From contig CM056376.1 in the NCBI GenBank assembly GCA_029718625.1, positions 91,272,895 through 91,336,894 of the forward strand: a DNA stretch of 64,000 nucleotides, written 5' to 3'. Both the position numbers and the translations under genes were made by a program. The stretch is from Synaphobranchus kaupii. Its lineage: Eukaryota > Chordata > Actinopteri > Anguilliformes > Synaphobranchidae. The notes below the pieces were generated by a model, which did not search any database, was not told where the DNA came from, and saw nothing but the letters and a program-made list of their open reading frames with translations. Below, one piece after another: positions 24,866 to 37,640 of the stretch (positions are counted from its first letter, which is position 1; the number at the start of each line of letters is the position of its first letter).

Positions 24866-26505
24866 CAGTCAAGCCGGAAAGTCTGCACACCCCTTTCACC
24901 TTCTCCACGTTTTATTACGTTACAGACTTATACTACAATAGACTGAGTTCATTTTTTGCCTCAAACATCTCCGCACAATAGCTAATAATGACGAAGTGAA
25001 AACAGGTTTTTAGAAAATATGCAATTTTATTTTACTGACAAAAATAGGTTATTTAGGGGTTACATATCTGTACACACCCTTAGCCTAATACTTGGTTGCT
25101 GCACCTTTGGCAGCGATTACAGCTTCACGGCGTCTTGGGAAAGAAGCTACGAGCTTGGCACACTTGTTTCTGGACATTTTTGCCCATTCCTCTTGGCATA
25201 TCCTTGCAAGCTCCGTCAGGTTGGATGGGGAGCGTCGATACACAGCCATTTTCAGCTCTTTCTACAGATGTTCAATTGGATTCAGGTCTGGGCTCTGGCT
25301 GGGCCACTCAAGGACATGCACAGACTTTCTCCGAAGCCACTCCTTTGTTCTCTTGGCTGTGTGCTTCGGGTCGTTGTCATGTTGGAAGGTAAACCTTCGC
25401 CACAGTCTGAGGTCCAGAGTGCTCTGGAGCAGGATTTCTTCAAGGATCTCGGTGTACTTAGCTGCATTCATCTTTCCCTCTATCAGGACTAGTCGCCCCA
25501 TTCCCGCTGCTGAAAAACATCCCCACATCATGATGCTGCCACCACCATGCTTCACTGTAGGGATGGTATTAGCCAGGTGATGAGCGGTGCCTGGTTTCCT
25601 CCAGACGTGACGCTTGGTATTCAGGCCAGAAAGTTCAATTTTGGTTTCATCAGACCAGAGAATCTTGATTCTCATGGTTTGAGAGTCCTCTAGGTGCCTT
25701 TTGGAAAACTCCAAGCGGGCTGTGATGTGCCTTTTACTAAGGAGAGGCTTCCGTCTGGCCACTCTACCATAAAGGCCTGATTGGTGGAGTGCTGCCTGGA
25801 TGGTTGATCTTCTGAAAGGTTCTCCCATCTCCACAAGGATACGCTGGAGCTCTGTCAGAGTGACCCTCGGGTTCCTGCTCACCTTCCTGGCTAAGGCCCG
25901 TCTTCCCCGATTGCTCAGTTTGGCCGGGTGGCCAGGTCTAGGAAGATTCTTAGTGGTTACAAACTTCTTCCATTTACAAATGATGGTGGCCACTGTGCTC
26001 TTTGGGACCTGTAAAGCTGCAGAGCTTTTTCCGTACCCTTCTCCAGATCTATGCCTTGACACAATCCTGTTTCTGAGGCCTGCAGATAATTCCTTTGACC
26101 CCATGGCTTGGAGTTTGCTCTGACATGCACTGTCAACTGTGGGACATTATATAGGCAGGTGTTGGCAATCACCAATCATGTCCAATCAATTGAATTTATC
26201 ACAGGTGGACTCCAATTAAGTTGTAGAAACATCTCAACCAGTATCAGTGGAAACAAAATGCACCTCAGCTCACTTTTGGGTGTCATATCAAAGGGTGTGC
26301 ACACTTGTGTACATATGATATTTTACATTTAGATTTTTAATAAATTAGCACAAATGTCTAAAAACCTGTTTTCACTTTGTCATTATGGGCTATTTTGTGT
26401 AGAAATTTGAGACAAAAAATGAACTCAATCTATTGTAGAATATGTCTGTAACGTAATAAACCGTGGAGAAGGTGAAAGGGGTGTGCAGACTTTCCGGCTT
26501 GACTG
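24866..26505 (-). mobile_element. Tc1-family transposon with about 150-bp inverted repeats
   Basis: The ends read CAGTCAAGCCGGAAAGTCTG and its complement, flanked by TA. The inverted repeats extend about 150 bp on each side (to about 25015 and from about 26356), ending near AAACAGGTTTTTAG. The length is 1640 bp. The long repeats recall the IR/DR type of fish Tc1 elements. The transposase is on the minus strand. Confidence 0.92.
25085..26104 (-). pseudogene. Tc1 transposase, DD34E, one premature stop
   Basis: The frame opens MGSKELSAGLRNRIVSRHRS and would end at a TAG at 25085-25087, about 339 residues, the normal Tc1 length. Visible parts are the paired helix-turn-helix (STVATIICKWKK), the GRPR-like linker region (RPGHPAKL), the first catalytic D (WSDETKIE), the second D (FQHDNDPKHT) and E (DLNPIEHL), spaced 34 apart. 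A TAG at 25262-25264 directly after NPIEHL replaces Trp (TGG) of the usual LWKELK. Reading on beyond it gives KELKMAVYRRSPSNLTEL and a normal C-terminus. One point mutation is the only break I found. Confidence 0.93.
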
Positions 26506-26530
26506 TATATACTGTATATATATATATATA

Positions 26531-26777
26531 CAGTACCAGTCAAAAGTTTGGACACACCTACTCATAGAAGGTTTTTTTCCGTTATTTGTACTGTTTTCCA
26601 CATTTTGGAATAGTAAAGACATCAAAACTATGAGATAACACAAATTAAATTATGCAAAAACCAAAAAAGGGTTAAACAAATAAAAAAAAGTCTTATATTT
26701 TAGATTCTTCAAAGTAGCCACCTTTTGCCTTGATAACGGCTTTGCACATTCTTGCCATTCTCTCAAACAACTTCTGT
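26531..26777 (-). mobile_element. truncated Tc1 element, terminal fragment
   Basis: It starts after TA with CAGTACCAGTCAAAAGTTTG, a terminal sequence I recognise from fish Tc1 elements. The minus strand encodes the transposase C-terminus (RMARMCKAVIKAKGGYFEES, KI, stop at 26693-26695). Homology stops near 26777 and the remaining element is missing. Confidence 0.85.
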
Positions 26778-27060
26778 GGTAAACAGATATTCCACAGGTA
26801 AAAAGGTGATGCCATCATGACTGTATAAAAGGATATCAAAAGACTCCTGATATCTTATTTCCAGGCCTTCCACATGCAGAATTTTTTTTTATAATCAGTT
26901 AAGCTTTAGGACTTATACACAGCAAGTAAAATTAAGGCCAAAATTGTAATTCCATTACCGCGGAATTGCCCATATATTACGCGAGGTAAAATGGTCCGCA
27001 AGTCGCACTTCTGCAATTCACTTGGAATTTGTATTATATATATATATATATATATTTACA

Positions 27061-27875
27061 CAGTGAGCATCATAATTCACTGGACAGTGACAAATTTTTT
27101 GTTATTTTGGTTCTGTACTCTAGCAGTTTGAAAGGATACAATGACAATGAGGTTGAACCATGAAACACATAGTTGGCTAAATGGCTCTAAGTCATCAAGG
27201 GTCTGACGGATCAAACAAGCCTTAAACCAGATATGGATGGATAACTTGAAGGGTTTCTTCTCCTGACTTATTTTTCCATAGAGTTCAATAGGAAAATCTG
27301 TCAGGAGAAACAACCCTTAAAGTGATCCACCCATATCTACTGCATATATGGCAGCAGAGTGATGGTTGAGGCTCATTTGATACCTCAGACCCTTGATGAC
27401 TTACAGCCATTTTGCCAACCATGTGTTCCATACTGTTCCAGCAATTTTTACTAATAATTTACGGCTAAATCTAGTCCCACTCCCCAATTCCTATAGAGAT
27501 CCATTCGAATGCAGAGACGTTATTGTATCACTTGTAAGAGTACCAGAAAATAAGATATTAAGAGGCATTTGATGTTATTGGGTCACAGACATCAGAAAGT
27601 CATGGCATGCAAAGGATATGTGACCAAATATAAAAAATGATGACTTTATTCTACATTATGTTAAACTGTCCAATATTTTTTGATGCCTGAAAAAAAGGGG
27701 GGGACTATGTACAAAAGGTTCTATAATTTCTAAACGGTTCATCCGATACCCTCAAATTAAAGCTGACAGTCTGCACTTCAACCTCATTTTCTTGTATCTT
27801 TTTAAACTCAAAGTGCTAGAGTACAGAACCAAAATGACAAAAAATGTGTAACTGTCCAATGAATTATGGTGCTCA

Positions 27876-27878
<3 letters not shown>
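27061..27878. mobile_element. MITE of the GAGCACCATAATTC type, with insertion
   Basis: Its ends CAGTGAGCATCATAATTCAC and (complement, 27859-27878) CAGTGAGCACCATAATTCAT match those of the copy at 13402-13803. It retains parts of the body missing there. It is interrupted by a second inverted-repeat element at about 27162-27432. Confidence 0.8.
27162..27432. mobile_element. MITE nested in a MITE
   Basis: The ends GAAACACATAGTTGGCTAAA and (complement) GGAACACATGGTTGGCAAAA continue as imperfect inverted repeats through AAGTCATCAAGGGTCTGA. The host MITE sequence resumes after it. About 270 bp, non-coding. Boundaries are approximate. Confidence 0.7.

Positions 27879-27910
<32 letters not shown>
27879..27910. 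repeat. (TA)n microsatellite
   Basis: About 16 TA units directly at the right end of the MITE, consistent with TA-targeted insertion into or beside a TA repeat. Confidence 0.9.
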
Positions 27911-27913
<3 letters not shown>

Positions 27914-29888
27914 AAAGATATTGAGGATGTTGCTTACAATTAGACATTCCAAAATGGGAGAAGCTTATAAACGGAAAGGCACGCAGTTGTTAAATTAAAA
28001 AAAATATATAAGACCTACAATTAGTTTCACACACATTGCTCTCTCACACAAATTTGTGCTGAATATGGATAGTTCAGTAGTACAGATAACTAACAGTGGA
28101 CAGCAAAATACTATTGATTTTTGAGTAACTAACCCGTGCCCAGTTTATTTTCAGTAGCACTCAAACAGTCAAAGGCATGTAAGTATAACTAGGTTGGCAG
28201 ACTTGCACAGTATCTCTCTCCATCTGGTTGTGTGTCTCGAAAGCAGATACACCCCTTAGCCACCTACTACAGTAGATCCTCAGATATATCTACGAACCCA
28301 TTCATTTGGAACGCATTTGGAAATGTTCATAACTTTGAAATTCAAACAAGACAATTGTTAATTTGAATTACTTATTGGAATCGTTACTTGCATTATTCTT
28401 AACTAGAGAATCTTTGATTCTTAGTCTTATTTTTAAAGCACGCTCTTATTTTTCATTATAAATTATAAGTTAATATCTAATAATCAAATAAGCTTTAAGG
28501 GGGATCTCATAATAAAAAATTGTCTACCCCAACACATATTTAATAGATGTTATAGAGTGAGGCATTAAAGTTTTCATCATTGGAAAGTGTGACTCCTGTA
28601 ATGCTCAATTCTTGACGTGAATCAAGTTAGTTTTCTGTCGTACCATGGGAATCCCACAACTTAATAACAAATGAAATAAGAGAAAATCTTCTATCATTGG
28701 TCAATTTCAGGAAGGAAAAAATATCTGCAATTCTGTTAAGGTTCCGATACACCCCTACAGCTTACATTTCACATGTAGTCAATTTATACAGTGGTACGTT
28801 TGGGTAAACTCTGTAAATCACTCGCATGTAAGAGTCCACACAATAATTTACTTAGGCAATATGTTGCCACCAAACAAGGCAAAATAGGTTAACTGTAAAA
28901 TATCCAATCCAAGTCAACAAAAAGACTCCAGGACAGTTAGCACTCTCTGCAGATTGTTCGTATAGCATATAACAGAGGGCGGGGTTATAATCACACAGGT
29001 GTGAGTGGAGTGCCACCCACGCCCCTTAGGAGGTCCACTCGAACCCTTTGTCCTTTTGGAAAGCAGAGTATTAACAAATTACATGAACTGAAATGCAAAC
29101 AGCCTTAATCGGCTTTGTCGTGTTACTCCTAATCCTCAAAGTGCAAATGAGCTCACCGGTCTTTAGCCTGCCCCTCTACGTAAAAAATTTGCATAATCCA
29201 TATATTATCACCCCCATTGTTTACTGCCTTGATTTTGAGATGTACTGGTAAATGACTCCTGGTGACTTGTCCCACCTCCCATGGACCAAGTGAAGGGTCC
29301 TTCACCTCGGTGGTATTAAGGCTACACGCAGCAGGCTGGAAATTCTGATCCACCTTCCAGCTTTAGAGCCACAATACCTGCTGTGCTTGTGTGATATATC
29401 TCCTGCTTCTTACATAAAAAATGGCACATTAAGCTAACAATGTGTTACAATAAGGAAGGCATAATCTATGGCCAAACATTATTCCAACCTCAGAAATGAA
29501 GTCTACGGAAAATAAATAATTTCTGCCTCGAAGTCCTCTCGATTATCAGAGTTCTCAAACTTAATTTTCCAGTGAATAGTCATTGAAAGTTTTCACCTGT
29601 ATATTTTTTTATAACATAAACAATAAACACATAAACAAATTATCACCATTAATCTGATTTTATAGACCAGTAATATAGCTCATAAAAGTGGGGAGGTCAT
29701 AATCTCAGGTGGCTCATGCAGACACTGCTAAATTAATAGAAATTATTTAAAATGTGTTGACTTGAGACTCGAAAGTTAAACTTGAAAGTACGGTAACTTT
29801 TTGTTATTGAAAAAAAAAGACAATTGTCTTTTACTACTATCTCAAGGGTTCGGGGGCCACCTTTTCTTCGGTTCCAATGAGTTTTTAC

Positions 29889-29990
29889 CTGAAATGAACA
29901 ATCTGGTTCTCCAGCAGCGTCAGGAGTTTCATTTTAATATCCTCAAACTGGTCTTTCTCCTCCTCAGTCACGGTGCCCATTCCATCTGGT
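29889..29990 (-). CDS. cadps2: cadps2 exon 9 of 17
   Basis: It encodes the end of a split Arg codon and 33 residues: [20 protein letters not shown] then [13 protein letters not shown], plus two bases of the next Arg. This corresponds to the family segment PDGIGTV..EEKERFEEIK that enters the MUN region. The acceptor is TGTTTCAG and the donor GTAAAA. It is 102 bp, with both ends in phase with its neighbours. Confidence 0.95.
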
Positions 29991-31399
29991 CTGAAACACA
30001 GCACAGTTACTTCATGTTCATTCACTTGTTAGCTCTGCAAAACACAATTGCCCACCACTGACACCTTTCACAGTTCAGGCCTAAAAAGATACTGTTCCCT
30101 GGTACAGTATGGCAAGACAAAAAAGAAAGGCCACATTGAAAATTCAGTCTGAGGAAAATCTTAAGTAGCATGAGAGAAAATATGATTAAAAAAGAAAGCA
30201 AATGAATAATAATGCTATGAGACCTCTGCAGCCCCCCCCCCCCCCCCCCCCACTAGGCTTGTGTTAAAAAGTAGACCTCACTCTACACGGGCACTTTAGC
30301 ACAACTTGTTAAACACATTGTACCCCGTTCCAGCATCCAGTCTGAAATATCCATCCATTTTTCCAACAAGTAGCACTAATCCCACAGGATCACAAAGACG
30401 GGACAGGAGGGCTCTGAGCCCCGTGTCTCCCTCTGGAGGGGCGTCTTTGTTCCCCGGGGTTAAGGCGCTCGCTGTGGAGCTGCAAAATGAAGAGCAAATC
30501 TCCCTTTAACACTTTCGTTAGAAAAAGGGGAGTGGATTTCCCCTCCTCCTCCTTCCCGCTTATGCCCGCGCTAAACGATGGAGCCCTGCGGACCGCTGCC
30601 TCTTCAGCATGGGGGAGGTCTGAGGCACAAAGCCAGCTGCACTCACTGACTGAGGTTGCCTTAGTGTCCCCCACAAAACCATGGGCTACCGTGCTGCTGC
30701 TTGAATGCTATTGCTCAAACGCTTTTTGCCTCCTCACCACGGAAGGGGAAATGGCAGGAGCGTGTTATGGCAAGGAAGTAAATAAAGTATCATTGACTGT
30801 GAAAAATAAGTCTTTCACTGCACCGAAAAGGTCCGATTCCTGTCCTGTGATTTAGACAAATCCCGTAGTGATTTCAGTTAAAACAGGACTTCGATAACCT
30901 CTTAAATCAGCAATTCTTCTGAGAAGGAGAGACACGGTCACCGTGGTCGAAAACCAGACCGGACACATTTCCGGACATTGATAGCCGCGCATGACAGGTG
31001 GGGTGGTCCTTAAGAAGGTCATATCTGTCTGGTTAACAAACAGAAACTGGCCTGACACAAATGCACTGGTAGGCAATTAAAGCTAACTGAAAACAACCGC
31101 GGTCCTAAGTAGCTTTCTTACGGTAGCTTTCCTCTCCACATCAAATCCAATCAAATTTCCCATCATGCTCGGCTGCACATGTCAGGGTTCAGCACAGTGC
31201 CACAGCGTGTCAGGGGCAGGGGCCATTGTCCATGTGAAGGAGCGAGCGTGTTTTAAGCTGGGCCACTGATGACCCGGTACTGATATGTCTCTAACTGGCC
31301 CAGAGAAGGGGGCAAGTTACCAAAGTATCATCCTTGTTAGTTGTCCAAGCTGTCAACGGTGAGACAGTAGGGGAGGGGTGGAGAACAGAGAGACCCATC

Positions 31400-31870
31400 T
31401 GTGACCTGCCAGTTTGACGGCGGCCTTGCGTCTAAGGATCAGTCACGTCCGAGCGTGTGCGGTCATCTCCCCGGCGCCGCTGTCACACCGCCACACTCGG
31501 CAGAGTGCTCCAGCGTGTCACCTCCCTTTAACCGGTCGAGTGACAGACGCACGAGGACGGACGGGGCGAGCGGAGTGGAAGGCGCCGGAAAAAGGGTTCC
31601 GCCATTCATGAATAACAATAATAATAATAATTTTTTATTTAAAAACCTCCAGGATTCTCCATGTCACATTCCGCGCGGGGGCAAGCGACGGAAAGCTCGG
31701 CGAGGCAGGGATGGGAAGTGACAGTTGGGAGGGAGGTGAGTCGGCGGTGATGTCCGAGGCTGTCACTCTCCGCGCCGTTTGTCGCGGCGGTCGGCCTCTG
31801 CTCGTGCGGCCCCCTTCCCCTGCGGGAATTTCCTCTCCGGCCCTCTTCTGCTCGCCCTGTCAAACCCGAG
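31400..31870. promoter_or_regulatory. CpG-rich patch inside intron
   Basis: Dense CpG compared with its surroundings (for example GACGGCGGCC, GGACGGGGCGAGCGGAG, CCGCGCGGGG). It is split by an (ATA)n run at 31616-31630. The open frames across it in several phases and both strands match no known protein. A CpG island or alternative promoter is possible; composition is the only evidence. Confidence 0.4.
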
Positions 31871-32158
31871 GCGGAATCACCTGTCTCTAAAGGACACGAA
31901 AACACCTGGCTGCTCACTGAGCTCGCATATCCAACGGTTCACAATGGAGCTGTCACTTAAAAGCAGCCATCAAAATAAACAGCATGAGCCTTCATCGACG
32001 CTCTCAAAACCGTCCCCGCAATAATTCTGCTGTCAACACCTGCCGGCAAACGCACGCAGCTTCGACAGAAAAAGAAACAGCATGCTTTTTGATTACAGAA
32101 AATATGTCTTTTCTCCAATAATGGAAAGCAGACTTACCGAAAGTTTTGAGTTGGCAAC

Positions 32159-32180
32159 GGGGGGGGGGGGGGGGGGGGGG
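32159..32180. repeat. poly(G) tract, 22 bases
   Basis: Uninterrupted G run after GGCAAC. Confidence 0.93.
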
Positions 32181-32861
32181 CTACTCATAACTAAGTTGGG
32201 TACTGGGACCTCAATCTCTAAAGCCTTGCTTAGGTCGGGAAATCACAATGTGAATGTTCAACAGCTGGAGTCTGGTGCCGAGCACAAAGCAGCCGCTGGT
32301 ATCGGTCTCACAGGCTCGTAGCCACTTCTGTCAGCGGCAAACAGAAACAAATTATTCAAATGAGAGCGCTGACTGACAAAAAGCCAGTGAGAGCAGCTTT
32401 ACTCATTTATGGATGGTGATTTAGACCGACATGCTAATCATTACTGCTCCTAATTGGATAAATTGCCACCAAATGCAGAAAGCACAGACATTTGTATTTA
32501 GCCTATAAAAGAAGTCAAATGGAGGATATTTTGGATAAGTGGAGACTTAACAGCTTAAAGGGGATGCCTATTTCCAGAACAAATTGGGATACATTTACCA
32601 AGTGTAAAGGGGCTATTACAACCTGGATTACAATACAAGTCCAATAACATAATTAACGTTAAATACGGGTTATCTAATATAAATAAATGCGCGCAATGAA
32701 AAACGATCACAGATTGCGCTCTGCTACTGCTCTGCTCTGCTGTTACTTCCTGATCTCTGTCCAATGAAGAGAGAGGACAGTTCACATAAAGAGTATGTGG
32801 AAAAAAAACCACGTCTGGTGGGGCACTGCCCCACCTGCCCCTAATGTAAAAACGCCACTGA

Positions 32862-33012
32862 TAACAGCACAAAATAGCACAACATAGCACAATATAGCAC
32901 AACATAGCATAACATAGAACAAAATAACACAATACATCATAACAATAACATAGCATAAAAGCACAAAATAGCACAACATAGCAGAATATAGCACTTAGTA
33001 TAACATAGCACA
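32862..33012. repeat. short tandem repeat, AGCACAACAT-type
   Basis: About 14 degenerate copies of a 10-11 bp unit (AGCACAA[A/C]AT). The reverse strand gives artefactual Cys/Tyr/Leu-rich frames. Confidence 0.85.
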
Positions 33013-33584
33013 ACACGGCAAGTGCCCAGTGAGAGGCTGAAGATACCTCACTGCATTCGTTCTGTCCACCTTGGCCATGAGGATGACAACTGCAGACCAA
33101 AACGGTCACCCACATTGGCCACGCAAGAGGCCTACGTGGCTCTCCACGTGAATGCAACATTTGCACCTACGCTGAAACAGTCATGGCTGCCCGTAAGACT
33201 TGCACCACAGCACCATTGATGAGCTGGTTGACTGAAGAGGTTGGGTGGGTCCTTCAGGAGGGTCATTCGAAAACGTATACTGTACTGTACTAGAGAAGAG
33301 AGAATTGCCAAAGAGACCTGGCAAAAACTTTTTTTAGTTTATTCAGGTTTCTAGTACGAATGCTTACTGCTCACAGAGGCCTCAAACTCTGCTACTGTTT
33401 TTGTCCATCTCCATTATTTTCCATCATGTTGGGACCATGCAGTGCCCTTCAAACTAGATCCTTCCCATCAGCACCTTTGTTTTGTGACTCTGAACCCAAC
33501 CCTGGCAAACCCTTGTGCCTCGGTGGTAACCCATGGACACGACAGGTTGGCAGTTGTTATTGGCATGGTGGGCGTGGCATTTAC

Positions 33585-33773
33585 CTGTTGCCATGGACGT
33601 GGGAGGCACAGAAGGCGTAGCTGTAGTGCAGCAGGGTGGGGTCGATCAATGCGTTCTTATCCGAATACTCCATTAGATCCTTCAGGTAGCTCAGATGCCG
33701 AAAGCAGCCCCTAACTCCGTAGCGGGCACAGTACTCGTCCAACACAAAGACCTGACCTGGGCTGAAACCAACC
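33585..33773 (-). CDS. cadps2: cadps2 exon 8 of 17, with an apparent +1 frameshift at its start
   Basis: The body reads [60 protein letters not shown], a very strong match to CAPS proteins. The previous exon ends in phase 0 with ...SCL, so this exon should open GGT TGG TTC AGC (GWFS). The DNA has GGTTGGTTTCAGC, one T too many; read in phase it soon meets a TAG. The exon is 189 bp where 188 is needed. The extra base sits in a TTT run near 33765-33768. No alternative acceptor repairs the frame. The donor is GTAAAT and the acceptor GTCTGCAG. Confidence 0.93.
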
Positions 33774-35183
33774 CTGCAGACAAACAGTAGGATACATTCT
33801 CTGACTTGGACAGGAACATTTCACACATTATCATATAGTTTCAGCACAATGGATTAGATTTGGGGAATACTAAATAGAGACAAATGTATGAACATAATTG
33901 ACACAGAAATATGCAGAACAGACACAGGTTGAAAAGGTTAGAGAAAGAAAAACATAAAACCTGTATAAAATAAAGATAATAAATGAGTCGTGACTGTACC
34001 TCTCATATTTGACAGTAATAATACCAGCTTGCATGAAAACAACTTGTTACTTAGAGAATCTCACAAGTCTTTTAAGCAAATTTCAATACAAACAGTGCAA
34101 GGATAAGCACTAGCAATTAATTCATACTGCATATGTGGGAAAGTCACAAATTGCCGAGGGTGTAGAGTAATTTTGAATCATATTGCAGTCATTAGCAAGT
34201 TCTTCCATCGCATAATAGCTAAATTAGGTATGGATCTTTCGAATGTAATTATGCTGGCTTTAAAAAGGAACGTACACTAATTATGAGTTTCACAGGGCCG
34301 GCCGCCCACGGCGTTGGGGGCAGCATTTTAACCAACATTTCCATGCAGCAACCGTAACTTGGTCAGGTGGAAGTGGTCACCTCGAAATGACCGTCACATC
34401 CTAAATGAAACCTTAGAGAACGGGGGGGAGGGGGGTCAGATAAATCATTAGAAAATGAAAATGTAAGCAAGGCCGTGCTTAAGAGTATAACAGCTTCCCG
34501 TGGTGATTATTTTGACCTCTCTCTCTTTCTCTCTCTCTCTCTCATTCTGTCTCTCTCTCCCTCTCTCTCTCCTTAGGATCTATTAATATTACACCATATA
34601 GTATTCAGTAAAACTGCCCGTCGCCTAGCAGGCTGTGACAAGATGCTCCACAGTGAGGAACAGATGGCTGGCTCCTGCATTGGCACTGACCGCTCCATTT
34701 AACAAGCCCACTGCCTCGTTATCTCAGATGAACTTATCCCTGCGTGCGCCTGGGGTGCGGCGACGGTCACCGTCAGCTCTTTGTGGAAGCCACTTCCGAG
34801 CGCTGCCTTCTCACACAAAGAAGAAACCGCCACAAAATAAAGCGAGCGCAAAAAGGAGAGAATAATCTGCCTTTCAAACGCCGAGGCCTGTAAGCTGTGG
34901 AGTGAAAGTCCTTGGCGCTGATATTTGTTCTTCAAATAGGTCCCACTCAGAAGTGCAAGCCCCTTTCACTGGAACTGAAACAAATTTTTTATTTTTTTTC
35001 CCCTCAAAATGCTTAAAAACGTATTCAGATGGCAGCCTCAATGTGCTTTTACTTGGCTTAATAATAAACCTCTCTTTTCCCATTTTGCCTTTTCATCACT
35101 TCACAACAGAACATATTGCTTTCGTCGTTATTATTTTCACAGCTTCGTTCGAGTGTATTCCGTTTCATGCGAGCGCCACTTTG

Positions 35184-35251
35184 CGTAATTAAGAGCTTTT
35201 CATTTCTAGTCCACTGGCACAATATTTCTAATTAATAAGCTCTTAATTACG
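35184..35251. promoter_or_regulatory. perfect 15-bp inverted repeat with homeodomain-type cores
   Basis: CGTAATTAAGAGCTT (35184-35198) and its exact complement AAGCTCTTAATTACG (35237-35251) surround a 38-bp spacer that holds another TAATTA. The region 35090-35360 is of mixed composition and looks like a candidate conserved noncoding element. Confidence 0.4.
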
Positions 35252-37640
35252 TTTGACGCAGGAAACAAAAGCGGAGGTGTGTGTCACAGAGTGAATGTGC
35301 CATTACGAGGCTGGCGGGATGGTGGTGTGATAGTAATTTCATCAGGGCCGAGCATGACTCGCCACGACAACTCCTAATTTAATGACAACAACTGCCAGTT
35401 ACGTGGGGAGCGCAGGGGTGGGTGCCTTATGGCACCCCCACCCCCCAGGCCCCACTCCTTCAAAAGTGACACTTACTTTGTCAGAAACACCCCCCCCCCC
35501 CCCCCAATTTACTCAAATACAAACAGATAAGCTCTTCAAACTGCCTCAGGGGGTTTCTGTGCTTAAATTCTCTATTCTCAAAGCCAAATATTGGTATTCA
35601 CAGAACTTACAGTTCAATAGGCATCGTCCGTGGCAACACACCCACAGCCCACAGGAGGACAAATTAATTTGACAAAATCCTTGATTCTATGCACATGTTT
35701 GAAGAATAAACCCAGTATAAGTGTTTGGTTGGATTCACTTGCAGGATTGATGACCCTTCCATAATATGTCGTAGGTACAGGTTGCGTCAGAAATATTCAT
35801 TTTGAACAACCATAGCTATTCTTTAAAAACAGGGTGAAGAAAACATTTTGAATGCAGCAATTGCTTTAAAAAACAACTTCAAAGATCCCTGCAATGCAGA
35901 AACTGCAGTCTGTTTAATGTTCTGTTTGCTATACACGTTTTGTGAATGGTAATGGGAAAGACCAACGTTGTTTTCTAGCCTGGATCAATTCCTCCTTTCA
36001 GGTAAAGAAGATGTCTTGCTTCCAAATACACATTTTCACCTGAGGCAGATTTGGAAAATTAGCAAGGCCTTTGTCATTTATAAGACCATTATGACAGCCA
36101 ATATAGTATTAGCAAAGGCTTACAGCTCTGATTATCAGATAACATCAGGTGTGCCATGTGGCCAAGTATAAGTAAAGAAACACAAAAAGAGGAAGTACAG
36201 GTGTTAGGGGTTGTGTTTATCTTCCTCTGCACCAAAGCTTTTACATCCATATGGTGCACCCACCACCCCCACCCCCATCCCCTCGGAGAAAAGCCCAGAA
36301 CCCAAGGTCTGTTCCCAGCTTGTGTATTTCTCACTCTATTGAGAGCCCCAGCAGTTGCCAGAGAGGATAATTTTCTTATTTGTGATGTATTGATTGGAAT
36401 TGTTTATCCCCTCCCTGACTGTGACCATGACAATAGCCCGCGTGTCACATTCGCTTGACGGCAACCATTTTGTACCACCTCCTTTCTTTGGCCCCTGCAA
36501 TAATGCAATAATCAGACAGGAAATAATCAGACAGGACAAATTTTTCCTAAAATTCTCTCTCTGAACTCACAAACGGGAATGAAGGAATGAGAGTCTCAGC
36601 CCTAGTTCTTAAATACAGCACCGAATCCCTACCTGAATAATTCCTAATCTAATTTTTGCATTAATCTTTTATGTTTATGCTAAATATTCCTTCAACAGGA
36701 TGCATATGTTTGTGCGAGGTTTGTGTGCCAGGCACCAGGGAAAAGTCTAGATACTGCCATGTCCTAATAAATTGGATACTGGCAGGAATGTGCTAAAACT
36801 GAGGTTATAGCTGGGTTGCTAGGCATCATCCCGGAGCTGAAATTGTGACCGTGCGAAAAGTTGAATTGCCAAGTGACTGTGCGATCATGTGTGAGCTCGG
36901 GAATTGGTTCGTTTCAGAATATTACGTTAGCATGGCGGAGAGGTTGTTTCCTCGTCAGGGTTTATCTAAGCATGGAAGGCCATATCCTCTTCATGCTGGA
37001 AAAAAAAGGGGGCGGGGGCCGTTCCTCGTCTGCGAGTGATCGCAGATTAATAACATTTACTTAAAACCTTCTGAAAGGTTACCTCTTTGTACACCGCCCT
37101 GATCTTGCATCACTACGAGTGGTTCCCTGTGCACTTGAATAAAGCACTAAACTGAGCTAAAATTTGTCTCCGAAGCCTACTTGTGCCAGTGCAGCTGACT
37201 TGATACAATATTTCCAACAGTAATCTCTGAAAACCACAACCGAAATGTATCACCTTTACCTAGCTATAGCGAGCAGGAAATCTAGATCCACAAACTGTGA
37301 TTGGGAAGGGAGTCGGGTAGACGGTGTGTCAACAGGTGGTTGCTAGAAGAGTTGTCATGGTTGCAGTGTACATATATGGGTATTTGTGTGCACACTGTTT
37401 CAAGGAATGCATATTGCCTGAGGGTAATGTATGCTAAAGTAATTTCTGTGCTGTTTGTTATTATGTGAATAATATATGCCGCTGTGTGTTACTGTAGGGC
37501 ACTTCAGTGTCTGGGGTATCTGGCTTGGGAGAAAAGTGCCAGAAACACAACTGCATTTATTCCTCCTTTATCCCTCCAAACTCACAGATAAGAAAGGTTT
37601 ATCCCACAGCTTCCTTTTGAACTCACAAGCAAATTAATTC

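Larger units (their letters stand above)
24701..29888. other. cadps2 intron 9-10
   Basis: Holds a complete Tc1 element (24866-26505), a truncated Tc1 (26531-26777), and a MITE with a second MITE inside (27061-27878). The part 27900-29888 is AT-rich with no recognisable gene or repeat. Confidence 0.65.
29991..33584. other. cadps2 intron 8-9
   Basis: Holds a C20 tract (30232-30251), a CpG-rich patch (31400-31870), a G22 tract (32159-32180) and a short-unit tandem repeat (32862-33012). No exon was recognised. Confidence 0.6.

Noticed and set aside
25019..25580. Plus-strand frames of 157 and 162 codons
   Set aside because: They are antisense to the Tc1 transposase at 25085-26104.
32555..33166. 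203-codon minus-strand frame rich in Cys, Tyr and Leu
   Set aside because: Caused by the AGCACAACAT tandem repeat; no protein resemblance.
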